Of a DNA stretch of 30,067 nt, positions 1 through 8,386 are shown piece after piece. Each line of letters opens with the position of its first letter. The stretch's first letter is position 1. The notes under the pieces are model-generated. The model was not told the origin of the DNA. It ran no database searches and saw only the letters and a list, made by a program, of their open reading frames with translations. Source of the stretch: Oscillospiraceae bacterium (GTDB taxonomy: Bacteria > Bacillota_A > Clostridia > Oscillospirales > Oscillospiraceae); the NCBI GenBank assembly GCA_017537045.1, contig JAFYLN010000127.1, positions 1 to 30,067 on the forward strand, read 5' to 3'. The translations under genes were made by a program, and so were the position numbers.

Positions 1-163
1 GGCAATCGACCTATTTTAATTCGCTGCGCTCTGCAACACGCCCGGCGGTACAATGTTACGAATTCGCCGAAATCCAATGCGAGTTCGCAACATTTCTCTG
101 CGCGGGCGACCAATGGTCGCCCCTACGTTATCCACGGCACACAGCGCGATAAACATCAATTTG
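1..163 (-). repeat. Palindromic dispersed repeat, left contig end
   Basis: Read on the minus strand this starts CAAATTGATGTTTATCGC and contains the core GTAGGGGCGACCATTGGTC. It is related to the internal copies at 22916-23094 and 26179-26357. Positions 1-141 are an exact inverted copy of 29927-30067. The outer 40 bp or so differ from the right halves of the internal copies, so this is either a variant copy or a copy that runs off the contig. It is non-coding; short reading frames through it are artefacts. Confidence 0.85.
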
Positions 164-180
164 TTGCAAAAAAAGACAGA

Positions 181-210
181 AAAAAGGCAGTTCGTTCTGA
201 ACTGCCTTTT
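181..210 (-). terminator. Intrinsic terminator of the J-domain gene
   Basis: GGCAGTTC and GAACTGCC form an 8-bp stem with a 5-base loop just beyond the J-domain stop codon at 217-219. On the minus strand the stem is followed by a run of T residues. Confidence 0.8.
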
Positions 211-216
211 ATATCT

Positions 217-882
217 TTAACAACAGAAGAATCCACCCCGGCAGCAGAATAATTGCGCCAGATAGCAGAAGCAGAGGCTGGAGCAGGGATCGGCATGCAT
301 CTGGAAACCCCGGAAGGAGCCTGCCTGCTGCCGGTAGCTGGTACCGCCGTTTTCAATTCGGTCCAGCGTTCTCAGATAGGTCTGATTGTCCGGCTCCATG
401 GAAACAGCCCGGCGGATATGCTCCAGCGCAGTCACCTGGTTGCCCAGACCGTCGTGAGCCAGCGCACTGAGATAATACCAGCGGGCATTACGCTCGGTGG
501 AATTGCTGAGGGCATTGAGCGCTTCCTGATACCGGCCGAACCGGATGTAATTATAGGCAGCAGCCTGATAGCTGTCACCACTTTCTGCATCGGAATAGCT
601 GCGCTGTTGGTAGCTGCCGTAGCCGCCGAATCCGCCAAAGGGATCATACTGGCTGTAACCGCCATAACTTCCGCCGTAACCACCGCCCTGCGGCCGGTAT
701 TTCTCTGGATTTTTGATCTGGTCGTAAGCTGCATTGACTTGCTGCATTTTCTTTGCAGCCACCTCGTCGCCGGGATTTAAGTCAGGATGGTACTGCTTTG
801 CCAGCTTTCTGTATGCCTGTTTGATCTCCTCGTCGGAGGCATCCCGGCTGACACCCAGAACCTTATAAGGATCGTCGATCAT
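217..882 (-). CDS. J-domain protein with Cys-rich C-terminus
   Basis: A 221-residue protein with an N-terminal J domain (about residues 4-65) carrying the HPD motif at 32-34, the loop that stimulates DnaK ATPase in this family. A Gly/Tyr-rich linker (about 65-95) follows, then a helical region resembling tetratricopeptide repeats (about 105-180). The last 25 or so residues are hydrophobic with seven cysteines. There is no DnaJ zinc-finger or C-terminal substrate domain, so it is a specialised co-chaperone rather than DnaJ itself. The start at 882 is chosen because the J domain begins there and the ATG overlaps the upstream DUF5685 stop codon by 4 bp (ATGA), implying translational coupling. 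An in-frame upstream start would add 51 unrelated residues encoded inside the neighbour. The client is unknown. Confidence 0.88.
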   Translation of the reverse strand: MIDDPYKVLGVSRDASDEEIKQAYRKLAKQYHPDLNPGDEVAAKKMQQVNAAYDQIKNPEKYRPQGGGYGGSYGGYSQYDPFGGFGGYGSYQQRSYSDAESGDSYQAAAYNYIRFGRYQEALNALSNSTERNARWYYLSALAHDGLGNQVTALEHIRRAVSMEPDNQTYLRTLDRIENGGTSYRQQAGSFRGFQMHADPCSSLCFCYLAQLFCCRGGFFCC

Positions 883-1706
883 GTTTCTTCCCTCGCTTTT
901 GCGCCCTTTCCTCTGAAACTGCACCATACTCCGCTGTAGAGAATGTTGTCCAGCAGTGCTTTGTCCTGCACAAGCGGCAGTTTTTCGTAGTTTGCGGTGC
1001 AGCGCCCCATGGCCAGCACCAGATATTCTTCCCATCTTGCCCAGTCTTCTCCAGTACCCATGGCAAGAAAGGGGTTATATTTGCCTTTGCGCTTGTCGGC
1101 GCGGTAGTCCACAGCTGCATCTGCCATGTAGATGAACCGTCCCAGATGAAAGCCTACCTGCCGCAGTGTATCTGCCCATAAATCCTCCTGATACACCAGA
1201 AGCTCTGCCATGAGTTTGCCGAAGCATGCAGCAGGCGCATCAGGATTCGGACAGCTTTGCTGTTCCAACGCATGCAGCTCTTTCAGGCAGACGGAAATGG
1301 CTTTGCACTGCCTTGGATATTGTGCTTCCAAATCAGGCAGCACCTTTTCAAATGTGGAAGCAAGAAGCTTCGCGGTAATTTTTCTGTCATCGCGCCAGTC
1401 GTCCTGCAGCTTGTAGTAGGACAGTGCCACATTCATATCCGCAGCATAGCGGACGAATGTGTTATCGATCCATGCCCGCCGCCGCAGGGGATGGGCAGCG
1501 CAGTGCAGTACGCCCTGTTTCTCCTCCGGTTCATAAAGGCTCATGAGCAGCAAGGCCAGAAAGGCCATATCATAGCTTAGCCCCAGCCGTGCACTCTGGG
1601 TGGCGCGTGCTTTGATGCCGCGGCAAATACCGCAGTAAATACCACCGTAGCGGTCTTTTTGCGACTTATCCAGTTCTCCGGTACTTGCAGTTACAAAACC
1701 GAACAC
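879..1706 (-). CDS. DUF5685 family protein
   Basis: A 275-residue protein recognised from its N-terminus (FGFVTAS, then YCGICRGIK) as the DUF5685 family of Firmicutes. Its function is unknown. An early CxxC (YCGIC) and scattered later cysteines suggest metal binding, which is inference. The start is a GTG at 1706, preceded at 5 bp by the strong site GGGAGGTG. Related proteins begin at this point, and the upstream ATGs have no comparable site. It is followed with a 4-bp overlap by the J-domain gene, a pairing I recall from other clostridia, so the two products probably act together. No promoter was resolved in the 85 bp between it and the YihY gene. Confidence 0.85.
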   Translation of the reverse strand: MFGFVTASTGELDKSQKDRYGGIYCGICRGIKARATQSARLGLSYDMAFLALLLMSLYEPEEKQGVLHCAAHPLRRRAWIDNTFVRYAADMNVALSYYKLQDDWRDDRKITAKLLASTFEKVLPDLEAQYPRQCKAISVCLKELHALEQQSCPNPDAPAACFGKLMAELLVYQEDLWADTLRQVGFHLGRFIYMADAAVDYRADKRKGKYNPFLAMGTGEDWARWEEYLVLAMGRCTANYEKLPLVQDKALLDNILYSGVWCSFRGKGAKAREET

Positions 1707-1791
1707 GCCTTCACCTCCCTGTTTTTTCATCATAAGCACAATCTGTGAACAGAGCGTAAACGGACAGAAAATTTATGAAAAATACACAATT

Positions 1792-2604
1792 TTATACAGA
1801 ACCATCGGTTCTGATCAGAAGCCGGTTCAAGACAGCCCCATAGAAAACGATGCTGATGCAGATATATAGCCAGAAGCCAACCAGAGCTACAGCATAGACC
1901 GAGCCGAAGATGTTGGCATATTTTGGGAAATACTGCACATAAAGGGAAAAAAGCCCTGAAACAGTCATCCAGCCGAAAGAACCGAGCAACGCGCCGGGAA
2001 GGCTTTCCCAGAAGCCATGGTGCCTGCTGGGCAGGAACATAAACATAGCGCAAAACAGCAGCGTCTGCACCAGTACCAGCAGAAAGAAACGCAGGTCTGC
2101 CAGATCAATCCATGCCCAGAAACCGGTTCGCTGCTGCAGAAGCTGTAAAATCGTATTGCCGAATACGTGCAGCACCAGTGTCAGCAATAGTACCAGAAGA
2201 AAAAGAAAAGTATAGGCGGTGCAGAGGATTCGTTTGCGCAGCCAGCTCTGATCCTCAGGAAGCCCGTAAACCGCATTCAGTCCGGCTTGCAATCCGTAAA
2301 TACCCCGGCCTGCAGACCAGAGTGCTGTTAGTGCAGAAATGGAAACCACCAGTCTGGAAGTGTTCTCAAAGGCGCTGTTGATGAGATTCCATGCATGGGG
2401 CAGCAGTGCATCGGGCAGCAGTCCGGAGATCAGATCCAGCAAATTTTCCGGCTGCAGGGCGGTATAACGTAAAAGCCCGAACATCAAAACCAGCATAGGA
2501 AAAACGGACAGCACGATAAAATAGCATGCGTGCGCCGCATGGGTAGAAATGTGCATGCCTTGCAATATTTTCAGAGCACGCAGCCACTTTCTATACAGGG
2601 ACAT
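1792..2604 (-). CDS. YihY/BrkB family inner membrane protein
   Basis: A 270-residue protein with about six hydrophobic segments, matching the YihY/virulence factor BrkB family (often mislabelled ribonuclease BN). Visible family features are the helix after residue 20 (HACYFIVLSVFPMLV), the ALWSAGRGIYGLQAGLNAVY segment near 108-130, and the C-terminal helices ending in YGAVLNR. The biochemical role is unsettled; an export or lipid-related membrane function has been proposed. The start at 2604 is preferred because AGGAGG lies six bases upstream. The ATG two codons earlier abuts that site directly and is too close. It lies upstream of DUF5685 on the same strand, with an 85-bp gap. Confidence 0.86.
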   Translation of the reverse strand: MSLYRKWLRALKILQGMHISTHAAHACYFIVLSVFPMLVLMFGLLRYTALQPENLLDLISGLLPDALLPHAWNLINSAFENTSRLVVSISALTALWSAGRGIYGLQAGLNAVYGLPEDQSWLRKRILCTAYTFLFLLVLLLTLVLHVFGNTILQLLQQRTGFWAWIDLADLRFFLLVLVQTLLFCAMFMFLPSRHHGFWESLPGALLGSFGWMTVSGLFSLYVQYFPKYANIFGSVYAVALVGFWLYICISIVFYGAVLNRLLIRTDGSV

Positions 2605-2670
2605 AGGCATCCTCCTGTTTTCATCTAAGGATAGCCTATGCAAAAGGAATCAAAACATCCATGGACATGG

Positions 2671-2729
2671 AGAAAAGAAAACCGGAGCAACGGACGCAGA
2701 ATTTGTGAAAATGCGGCCGGCTGCTCCGG
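2671..2729 (-). terminator. Intrinsic terminator after the DUF1846 gene
   Basis: CCGGAGCA and TGCTCCGG pair at the ends of a longer imperfect hairpin with an inner CGCA/TGCG pairing. On the minus strand the sequence TTTTCTTTTC follows. It begins a few bases beyond the DUF1846 stop codon. Confidence 0.7.
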
Positions 2730-2734
2730 AAATA

Positions 2735-4201
2735 TTATACTTTAAACCGGGGTTCACAGGTCAGATTCACGCCAAGCCGCTTAAAGGTTCTTTCATCCAC
2801 GGCAGACAGAATTACTGTGGAGTGCACTTCACAGCCGCGCAGCTTATTCAGCTGTGCCATGGCCAGCTCTGCGGTGGGATTGGTAGCGGCGCAAATTGAG
2901 AGGGCAATCAGCGTTTCGTCTGTATGCAGGCGGGGGTTGCGGTTGCCCAGATGCTCTACCTTCAGGTGCTGGATGGGATCGAGAACAACGGGGGAAATCA
3001 GGTGCAGCCTGTCATGCATGCCGCCCAGTGTTTTTAGGGCATTCAGCAGCAGTGCAGCGCAGGCACCCAGAACCTCGGAGGTCTTGCCGGTGACGATGGT
3101 GCCGTCGGGCAGTTCCATGGCTGCGGCGGGTGCATCAGTCTGTGCTTCCCGCTCCAGCGCGGCAGCAACGACTGCGCGGTCTTCTGCGCTGACACTGGCT
3201 TTCTTCATCAGAAGCTCCAGCTTGGAGATCACATTGTCCGAGATTTTCCCCTTTTTCTGGTCACACAGCGCATTATAGTACCGGCGCAGAATCTCCTGCC
3301 CGGAGGCCTGACGGCAAGCTTCATCATCAAAAATGCAGTGGCCGACCATATTGACACCCATATCCGTGGGAGACTTGTAGGGGCAGTGTCCCAGAATCTT
3401 CTCAAACATGGCAACCAGCACAGGGAAGGCTTCCACATCGCGGTTATAATTGACGGTGGTCACACCGTAGGCATCCAGATGGAAGGGGTCGATCATATTC
3501 ACATCGCTGAGGTCGGCGGTGGCAGCTTCGTAAGCCAGATTCACGGGATGGTTCAGGGGCAGATTCCAGACAGGGAAGGTCTCAAATTTTGCGTAACCTG
3601 CCCGTACGCCCCGCTTATGCTCGTGATAGAGCTGGCTCATGCAGGTGGCAAGCTTGCCGCTGCCGGGACCGGGAGCCGTGACGACCACCAGCTCGCGGGA
3701 GGTCTCAATATAATCGTTTTTACCGTAGCCCTCTTCGCTGACGATGTGAGCCACATTAGCGGGATAGCCCTCGATGGCATAGTGATGGTATACTTTCACA
3801 CCCATACCTTCCAGACGGGATTCGAACGCATTGACCTGTGCATTGGCTGCATAACGGGTTAGAACAACACTGGAAACATAAAGACCAAAACCGCGGAAAA
3901 TATCAATCAGGCGGATCACGTCCAGATCATAGGTGATACCCAGATCACCGCGCACTTTATTCTTTTCAATATCGGCAGCGTTGATAGCAATCACCATCTC
4001 TACCTGCTCTTTTAACTGCAGCAGCATCCGCAGCTTGCTGTCCGGCTGGAAACCGGGCAGAACACGGGAAGCATGGTAATCATCGTAGAGCTTGCCGCCG
4101 AACTCCAGATAAAGCTTGCCGCCAAAGCTGGCCAGCCGCTCGCGGATATGAGCAGACTGCGTCTGCAGGTATTTGTCATTATCAAAGCCCTGTTTGACCA
4201 T
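2735..4201 (-). CDS. DUF1846 (UPF0371) family protein
   Basis: A 488-residue protein close to the usual length of about 495 for DUF1846, a family of cytosolic proteins with known structures but no agreed reaction. A glycine-rich loop resembling a phosphate-binding loop, APGPGSGK, is at residues 176-183. The conserved stretches HHYAIEGYPANVAHIVS and NMVGHCIFDD also fit the family. The start at 4201 is preferred over an ATG 17 codons upstream because GAGG lies 8 bp before it and family members begin with the F-D-N-x-K-Y segment. It has its own promoter and terminator and appears monocistronic. Nucleotide binding is inference from the loop. Confidence 0.9.
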   Translation of the reverse strand: MVKQGFDNDKYLQTQSAHIRERLASFGGKLYLEFGGKLYDDYHASRVLPGFQPDSKLRMLLQLKEQVEMVIAINAADIEKNKVRGDLGITYDLDVIRLIDIFRGFGLYVSSVVLTRYAANAQVNAFESRLEGMGVKVYHHYAIEGYPANVAHIVSEEGYGKNDYIETSRELVVVTAPGPGSGKLATCMSQLYHEHKRGVRAGYAKFETFPVWNLPLNHPVNLAYEAATADLSDVNMIDPFHLDAYGVTTVNYNRDVEAFPVLVAMFEKILGHCPYKSPTDMGVNMVGHCIFDDEACRQASGQEILRRYYNALCDQKKGKISDNVISKLELLMKKASVSAEDRAVVAAALEREAQTDAPAAAMELPDGTIVTGKTSEVLGACAALLLNALKTLGGMHDRLHLISPVVLDPIQHLKVEHLGNRNPRLHTDETLIALSICAATNPTAELAMAQLNKLRGCEVHSTVILSAVDERTFKRLGVNLTCEPRFKV

Positions 4202-4238
4202 AGCTGATGCCTCTTTCCATAAAATCAAATCACCATTT

Positions 4239-4267
4239 ATTCTACAACACAAACGTCAAAATAGCAA
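4239..4267 (-). promoter_or_regulatory. Sigma-A-type promoter for the DUF1846 gene
   Basis: On the minus strand TTGCTA (4262-4267) is separated by 17 bp from TAGAAT (4239-4244), 38 bp before the start codon. It is a moderate match. Confidence 0.5.
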
Positions 4268-4295
4268 GGAATTTGATGTGGTTTTTCTTCCTAAA

Positions 4296-4324
4296 TTGAC
4301 TTTGTGTTTTTATGATGGTATAAT
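4296..4324 (+). promoter_or_regulatory. Sigma-A-type promoter for lrgAB
   Basis: TTGACT (4296-4301), a 17-bp spacer and TATAAT (4319-4324). This is near-consensus, about 34 bp upstream of the lrgA start, with no other gene between. Confidence 0.85.
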
Positions 4325-4357
4325 GCGAAAGAATTGATGCAAAGGAGATGGTATACA

Positions 4358-4717
4358 GTGAAGTATCTGAAGCAAATCAGCCTGATTCTGTTATTTTCTT
4401 TTGTGGGAGAATTGTGCAGGTTTTTGATCCCGCTGAATATTCCAGCCTCCATTTATGGCATCCTTTTGCTCTTTCTGGCATTGTCATTGAAATTGATCCG
4501 CGTTGAAGCAGTCCGGGAAACCGGCGGCTTTCTGACATCCATGCTTCCTGTGCTGTTTGTAGCACCTGCAGTACGGCTGATGGATTACTGGCCTGACGTT
4601 CGGCCCGTGCTGATACCCTTTGTTTTGATTTCTCTGGTGGTCACACTGCTGGTTTTTGCACTCAGCGGCATGGTTACCCAGAGGCTGATCAGAAAGGAGA
4701 AGCAGAAGAATGCATGA
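4358..4717 (+). CDS. lrgA: CidA/LrgA family holin-like membrane protein
   Basis: A 119-residue protein with four hydrophobic helices. The family motif region PLNIPASIYGILLLF lies near residues 27-41 and MLPVLFVAPAV near 63-73. CidA/LrgA proteins are holin-like and, with their LrgB partner, affect murein hydrolase activity, overflow metabolism or pyruvate uptake in Staphylococcus, Streptococcus and Bacillus. The start is a GTG at 4358, preceded by AAAGGAGATGG at good spacing. The upstream ATG at 4334 lies before that site. It overlaps lrgB by 8 bp and is served by a strong promoter. No LytSR-type regulator is present in the window. LrgA and CidA cannot be told apart from sequence alone. Confidence 0.88.
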   Translation: MKYLKQISLILLFSFVGELCRFLIPLNIPASIYGILLLFLALSLKLIRVEAVRETGGFLTSMLPVLFVAPAVRLMDYWPDVRPVLIPFVLISLVVTLLVFALSGMVTQRLIRKEKQKNA

Positions 4718-5402
4718 ACTGTTTTCTGCCAGCACCTATTTCTTCACTGCACTGACGCTGATTATCTATGCACTGGCTGCTGCTTTTCAGAAAAAAACGC
4801 GGCTGGTTGTGCTCAATCCCATTCTGATTGCGGCGCTGGTGATCATCGGAATCCTGACAGTGCTGGATATTCCCTCTGCTGTCTATCAGAATGGCTGCCA
4901 GATCCTGTCCTATTTACTGACACCTGCGACGATTTGCCTTGCGATTTCCTTTTATGAGCAGCTGGGAAGACTGAAAAAGCATCTGATTCCCATTGCTGCA
5001 GGTGTGCTGACCGGTGTGGTATGCAGCGCCGGAAGCATTTACCTGCTGGCAAAGCTGTTTGCTCTGCCTGATACGATCATGCTCTCCCTGCTGCCCAAAA
5101 GCGTGACATCGGCCATCGGCATTGCGCTCAGCGAGGAGATCGGCGGTATCGGTGCCCTGACCATGGCGGCAATAACCATCACCGGAATTTCCGGCAATAT
5201 TCTTGCACCCGCGCTGTGTAATTGGTTCCATCTGGAAGATCCCATTGCGCAGGGTGTGGCAGTGGGAACATCTGCCCATGTAATCGGCACCGCAAGAGCT
5301 TTTGAAATGAGTGAGCTTGCAGGAGCCGTCGGCAGCCTGTCTCTGACGGTCGCCGGCATTACCACATCTATCCTGTTGTCCATGCTGGCTCCCTATCTGT
5401 AA
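4710..5402 (+). CDS. lrgB: LrgB family membrane protein
   Basis: A 230-residue protein with about seven hydrophobic segments. The family signature is seen as LLPKSVTSAIGIALSEEIGG (about 126-145) and GTSAHVIGTARAFE (about 186-199). It forms the partner of the LrgA-like protein. The pair is proposed to be a holin/antiholin-like system or, in Bacillus PftAB and streptococcal LrgAB, a pyruvate transporter. The start ATG at 4710 lies inside the end of lrgA and is preceded by AAAGGAGA about 10 bp upstream, so the two are co-translated. A clear terminator follows immediately. Confidence 0.92.
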   Translation: MHELFSASTYFFTALTLIIYALAAAFQKKTRLVVLNPILIAALVIIGILTVLDIPSAVYQNGCQILSYLLTPATICLAISFYEQLGRLKKHLIPIAAGVLTGVVCSAGSIYLLAKLFALPDTIMLSLLPKSVTSAIGIALSEEIGGIGALTMAAITITGISGNILAPALCNWFHLEDPIAQGVAVGTSAHVIGTARAFEMSELAGAVGSLSLTVAGITTSILLSMLAPYL

Positions 5403-5412
5403 TACGTTCTTG

Positions 5413-5454
5413 CAGCGGTAGTTGTACAAATCTGTGCAACTACCGCTGTTTTTG
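5413..5454 (+). terminator. Intrinsic terminator of lrgAB
   Basis: CAGCGGTAGTTG (5413-5424) pairs perfectly with CAACTACCGCTG (5437-5448), followed by TTTTT. Confidence 0.92.
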
Positions 5455-5508
5455 CGCCTAGGGGTGAGCAGCGCGCCACTGCTTAGAAATTAAAAAGGAG
5501 ATGGGAGA

Positions 5509-6690
5509 TTGGTTATTACACATAAGCTGGTAATGAATCTGGAAGGAAAGGAACGAACGCCATGGATGGAGGTGTCCCAGTGGGATACATATACCCGTAG
5601 GATTGCACTGCGTTTGTTCGAAGGGAAAAGGACATGGACGATTCCTGACGATGCGGCAGTGGTTCTCCACTATCGGAAACCGGATGGAACAAAGGGTGCG
5701 TACGACACTTTGCCCAACGGGGAAAGGGCGTGGCAGGTACAGGAGAATGTTTTAATGCTGACACTGGCGCCGCAGGTGCTGACTGCTGCAGGAACGGTGA
5801 TGCTGCAGGCCACACTCTTCCGGGAAGAAGCGGTGCTGACCACCTGTATAGTGGAAATCTGCGTCCGCGCAGCAGATAAGGAACACGAAACAGATGGTGC
5901 TTCCGAAAACTACTTGATGGTGACAGGGGTGCTGCCGGCACCTGAAACAGCGCAGGCAGGTAATTTCCTCCGTGTCAAGGAAGTAAATGCAGCAGGAAAG
6001 GTTACCGGTGTAGAGGCCGTTGAACTGCCGGAGGCAGATATTGATGAAGCGCAGATAAGAGAAATTGTGGAGGCGTATTGTCAGGAGAATCCTCCCGCCG
6101 GCGGCGGAGAAATCTCGTGGGATGATCTGGGTGAAAAGGATGTTGTATTTTTTGAGGAAAACAATGTTGCCTTCACCGATGACGGTGCCACATTTGAATC
6201 GAACGGCATACCTGTTGCAGGAGATATGGTTACTGTAGAATTTGACGGAGTCAGCGGAGCATGCGAGGTTCTGGACATGTTCGGCACACTTTCTATTGAA
6301 GCACCCGGTGTGGTGATTCTGTATATGGATGGAATTGCAATGGCTTTTGCCGACGATACCAGCACTCCTCATAACATCAAAATGACCGGCAAGATCGTGA
6401 CAAAGATGCCCGACCGGTATGCCGCAGAACCCTGTGCGAAGTTTTATATTGACCAGTCAGGAAAAACATATCTGAGTTCTGATATACTGGGCGAGCATCC
6501 AGTTACCAGGGAGGATTTACTGGCAGCGATTATCAGGAAGCCGGTGATCGTTTCGTTGGGAGACAGTGAGTTTTACACACCGGTTGTGGTCAATCCCTAT
6601 GACGGCGACAGAGCATATGGATCTGTTACAATTATGAAAGCCGACGGAACACGGGAAACCTACTACACCAGTGAATACAACGCTTCCTGA
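5509..6690 (+). CDS. BppU-like phage baseplate/tail protein, orphan
   Basis: A 393-residue protein. The N-terminal 120 or so residues fit the BppU (DUF2479) family of phage baseplate upper proteins, which open receptor-binding modules of phages of Gram-positive hosts: an early LVMNLEGKE strand, a WDTYTRRIALRLFEGKRTW strand, then DDAAVVLHYRKPDG and LMLTLAPQVLTAAGTVMLQ. A linker follows, then an acidic beta-rich region (about 200-393) I do not recognise. The start is a TTG at 5509, with AAAGGAG 8 bp before it. No capsid, portal, integrase or lysis gene lies nearby, and no promoter is visible after the lrgB terminator. It is either a remnant of a lost prophage or a domesticated tail-like protein. 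The reading frame is intact. Confidence 0.72.
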   Translation: MVITHKLVMNLEGKERTPWMEVSQWDTYTRRIALRLFEGKRTWTIPDDAAVVLHYRKPDGTKGAYDTLPNGERAWQVQENVLMLTLAPQVLTAAGTVMLQATLFREEAVLTTCIVEICVRAADKEHETDGASENYLMVTGVLPAPETAQAGNFLRVKEVNAAGKVTGVEAVELPEADIDEAQIREIVEAYCQENPPAGGGEISWDDLGEKDVVFFEENNVAFTDDGATFESNGIPVAGDMVTVEFDGVSGACEVLDMFGTLSIEAPGVVILYMDGIAMAFADDTSTPHNIKMTGKIVTKMPDRYAAEPCAKFYIDQSGKTYLSSDILGEHPVTREDLLAAIIRKPVIVSLGDSEFYTPVVVNPYDGDRAYGSVTIMKADGTRETYYTSEYNAS

Positions 6691-6724
6691 AAAACGTGCA
6701 AAAACGGATTTAAGTCATGAAAAG

Positions 6725-6756
6725 AGCCCGGTTGAGAGATTGCTCAACCGGGCTTG
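6725..6756. terminator. Bidirectional terminator between BppU-like and ABC genes
   Basis: AGCCCGGTTGAG (6725-6736) pairs perfectly with CTCAACCGGGCT (6743-6754). T-rich sequence follows on the plus strand (TTGTTCT) and CTTTT follows on the minus strand. It lies between convergent genes and can serve both. Confidence 0.85.
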
Positions 6757-6771
6757 TTCTATATGCAGATG

Positions 6772-7548
6772 TTAAAGCACCTTTTTCAGGAAATCCTGCA
6801 GTCTGGGGTGGTTGGGATGGTTAAAGAGCTCCTCGGGCGTACCTTCCTCAATGATTTTGCCATCTGCCATGAACAGCACCCGGTTACCGACTTCCCGGGC
6901 AAAACCCATTTCGTGGGTGACCACAACCATGGTCATGCCGCCCTGCGCCAGCTCCTTCATAACCTCCAGAACTTCACCGACCATTTCGGGGTCGAGTGCG
7001 GAAGTAGGCTCGTCAAAGAGCATAACTTCCGGCTCCATCATCAATGCGCGGACAATGGCGATACGCTGTTTCTGTCCGCCGGAGAGCTGGATGGGATAAG
7101 CACCTGCGCGGTCTTCCAGACCGACGCGCTTCAGCAGGCTCATGGCCTTACGCGTGGCTTCTTCCTTATCCATTTTCAGAACCTTGACCGGTGCAAGGAT
7201 CATGTTATCCAGAATGGTCTTGTGGGGGAACAGGTTGAAATGCTGGAACACCATGCCCATCTTCTGGCGGTGCAGGTTGATATCGACCTTTTCGATCTTT
7301 CCGTGTTTGTTTACAAATTTATCCTTGGTAATGTCAATGTTGTGGAAAATGATCTCACCCGCATTCGGTGTTTCCAGCATATTCAGACTGCGCAGAAGTG
7401 TGGATTTACCGGAGCCGGAGGGGCCGATCACGACCATAACGTCGCCCTTATTTACGTCCACGGACACATCATCCAGTGCGTGAAGTGTACCATTGTTGTA
7501 GGATTTTTTCAGATTTCTTACCTGGATCAGTTTATCGTTTGTCGCCAC
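6772..7548 (-). CDS. Polar amino acid ABC transporter ATPase (GlnQ-like)
   Basis: A 258-residue ATPase of the polar amino acid uptake group. Walker A GPSGSGKS is at residues 42-49, a Q-loop at [13 protein letters not shown], signature LSGGQKQR, Walker [14 protein letters not shown], and the switch histidine in [13 protein letters not shown]. The FQHFNLFPH and EMGFAREV segments are typical of GlnQ/HisP/ArtP proteins. It should power import through the adjacent permease and lipoprotein. Its start overlaps the permease end by 17 bp, so the genes are co-translated. A short insert ([14 protein letters not shown], near 75-90) lies before the Q-loop. The substrate cannot be read from the ATPase. Confidence 0.95.
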   Translation of the reverse strand: MATNDKLIQVRNLKKSYNNGTLHALDDVSVDVNKGDVMVVIGPSGSGKSTLLRSLNMLETPNAGEIIFHNIDITKDKFVNKHGKIEKVDINLHRQKMGMVFQHFNLFPHKTILDNMILAPVKVLKMDKEEATRKAMSLLKRVGLEDRAGAYPIQLSGGQKQRIAIVRALMMEPEVMLFDEPTSALDPEMVGEVLEVMKELAQGGMTMVVVTHEMGFAREVGNRVLFMADGKIIEEGTPEELFNHPNHPRLQDFLKKVL

Positions 7549-8320
7549 GGCTCATCTTCCTTTCAAAGTATTCGATAATTTTAGAAGTGGGGAAGCACAG
7601 ACAGAAATAAATTGCTGTTGCTACCAGCAAGGGTTCCATAATAATAAAGTTAGCGCCGCGGATGGCATCCACAGCAAACATCAACTCCTGCACACCAATG
7701 GTATAGCAGATAGAGGATTCTTTGATGATGACCACGAACTCGTTGGCAATCGCGGGCAGGATATTCTTGATGGCCTGAGGCAGGATGATGTTGCTCATGG
7801 TCTGCCCTTTGGTCATGCCCAAGCTTCTGGCAGCTTCTGTCTGACCACCGTCAATGGACTGAATGCCGGAACGGATGATCTCGCACAGATAGGCACCGGA
7901 GTTCATGCCCAAAGCGACAACACCCGGGAAGAAGCGGTCAAACTTCAAGAAACCGAAGAGCGTGTAGCTTGGCAGGGTGATGAGCTTGCCGAAAATGCCG
8001 TGATAAATGATCATGATCTGCACCAGCACCGGCGTGGAACGCAGGATCTCGACATAGGCTGCAGCAAAGAAGGAAGCGGGATTAAATTTGCTGAAGCTTA
8101 TGAGCAGCTTATTGCTGCGCAGATGTCCGTTGCGGTCACAGGCCAGAAAACGAAAAGGCCGGATGTCGCTCATACGCATAAGCGCGAGGATAGTACCCAG
8201 AACAAAACCGATGACGACTGTGCATGCAGCCAGCATCACAGTTACAATCAGACCCTGTTCGATAAGTTTGATGTAGCGGAAGGTCTTTTCGAAACCCACC
8301 ACGGTGACAAAACTATTCAT
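7532..8320 (-). CDS. Polar amino acid ABC transporter permease
   Basis: A 262-residue membrane protein of the HisM/GlnP type. The conserved cytoplasmic loop is [22 protein letters not shown], and [18 protein letters not shown] is a hallmark of the family. About five membrane helices are present. Between the first helix pair and that segment is an extra stretch of about 25 residues ([18 protein letters not shown]) not usual in the family. The start at 8320 is preferred because AAAGGA lies upstream at good spacing; an in-frame ATG nine codons earlier has no such site. It is the middle gene of the transporter operon, after the binding protein and before the ATPase. Confidence 0.93.
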   Translation of the reverse strand: MNSFVTVVGFEKTFRYIKLIEQGLIVTVMLAACTVVIGFVLGTILALMRMSDIRPFRFLACDRNGHLRSNKLLISFSKFNPASFFAAAYVEILRSTPVLVQIMIIYHGIFGKLITLPSYTLFGFLKFDRFFPGVVALGMNSGAYLCEIIRSGIQSIDGGQTEAARSLGMTKGQTMSNIILPQAIKNILPAIANEFVVIIKESSICYTIGVQELMFAVDAIRGANFIIMEPLLVATAIYFCLCFPTSKIIEYFERKMSRGDKR

Positions 8321-8345
8321 AGATGTTCCTTTCAGTAAACACACC

Positions 8346-8377
8346 AAATTCCTCCCCGGAACACCGGGGAGGAATTT
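8346..8377 (-). other. Intercistronic hairpin between binding-protein and permease genes
   Basis: AAATTCCTCCCCGG and CCGGGGAGGAATTT form a perfect 14-bp stem with a four-base loop, 10 bp past the binding-protein stop codon. No T run follows, so a partial attenuator or an mRNA 3'-end stabiliser is more likely than a full terminator. That would give more binding protein than permease, as is usual in such operons. Confidence 0.75.
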
Positions 8378-8386
8378 GATTCTGAT

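Noticed and set aside
1792..2604. Ribonuclease BN annotation for the YihY-like protein
   Set aside because: This is an old misassignment for the family. The protein is all membrane helices with no nuclease motif.
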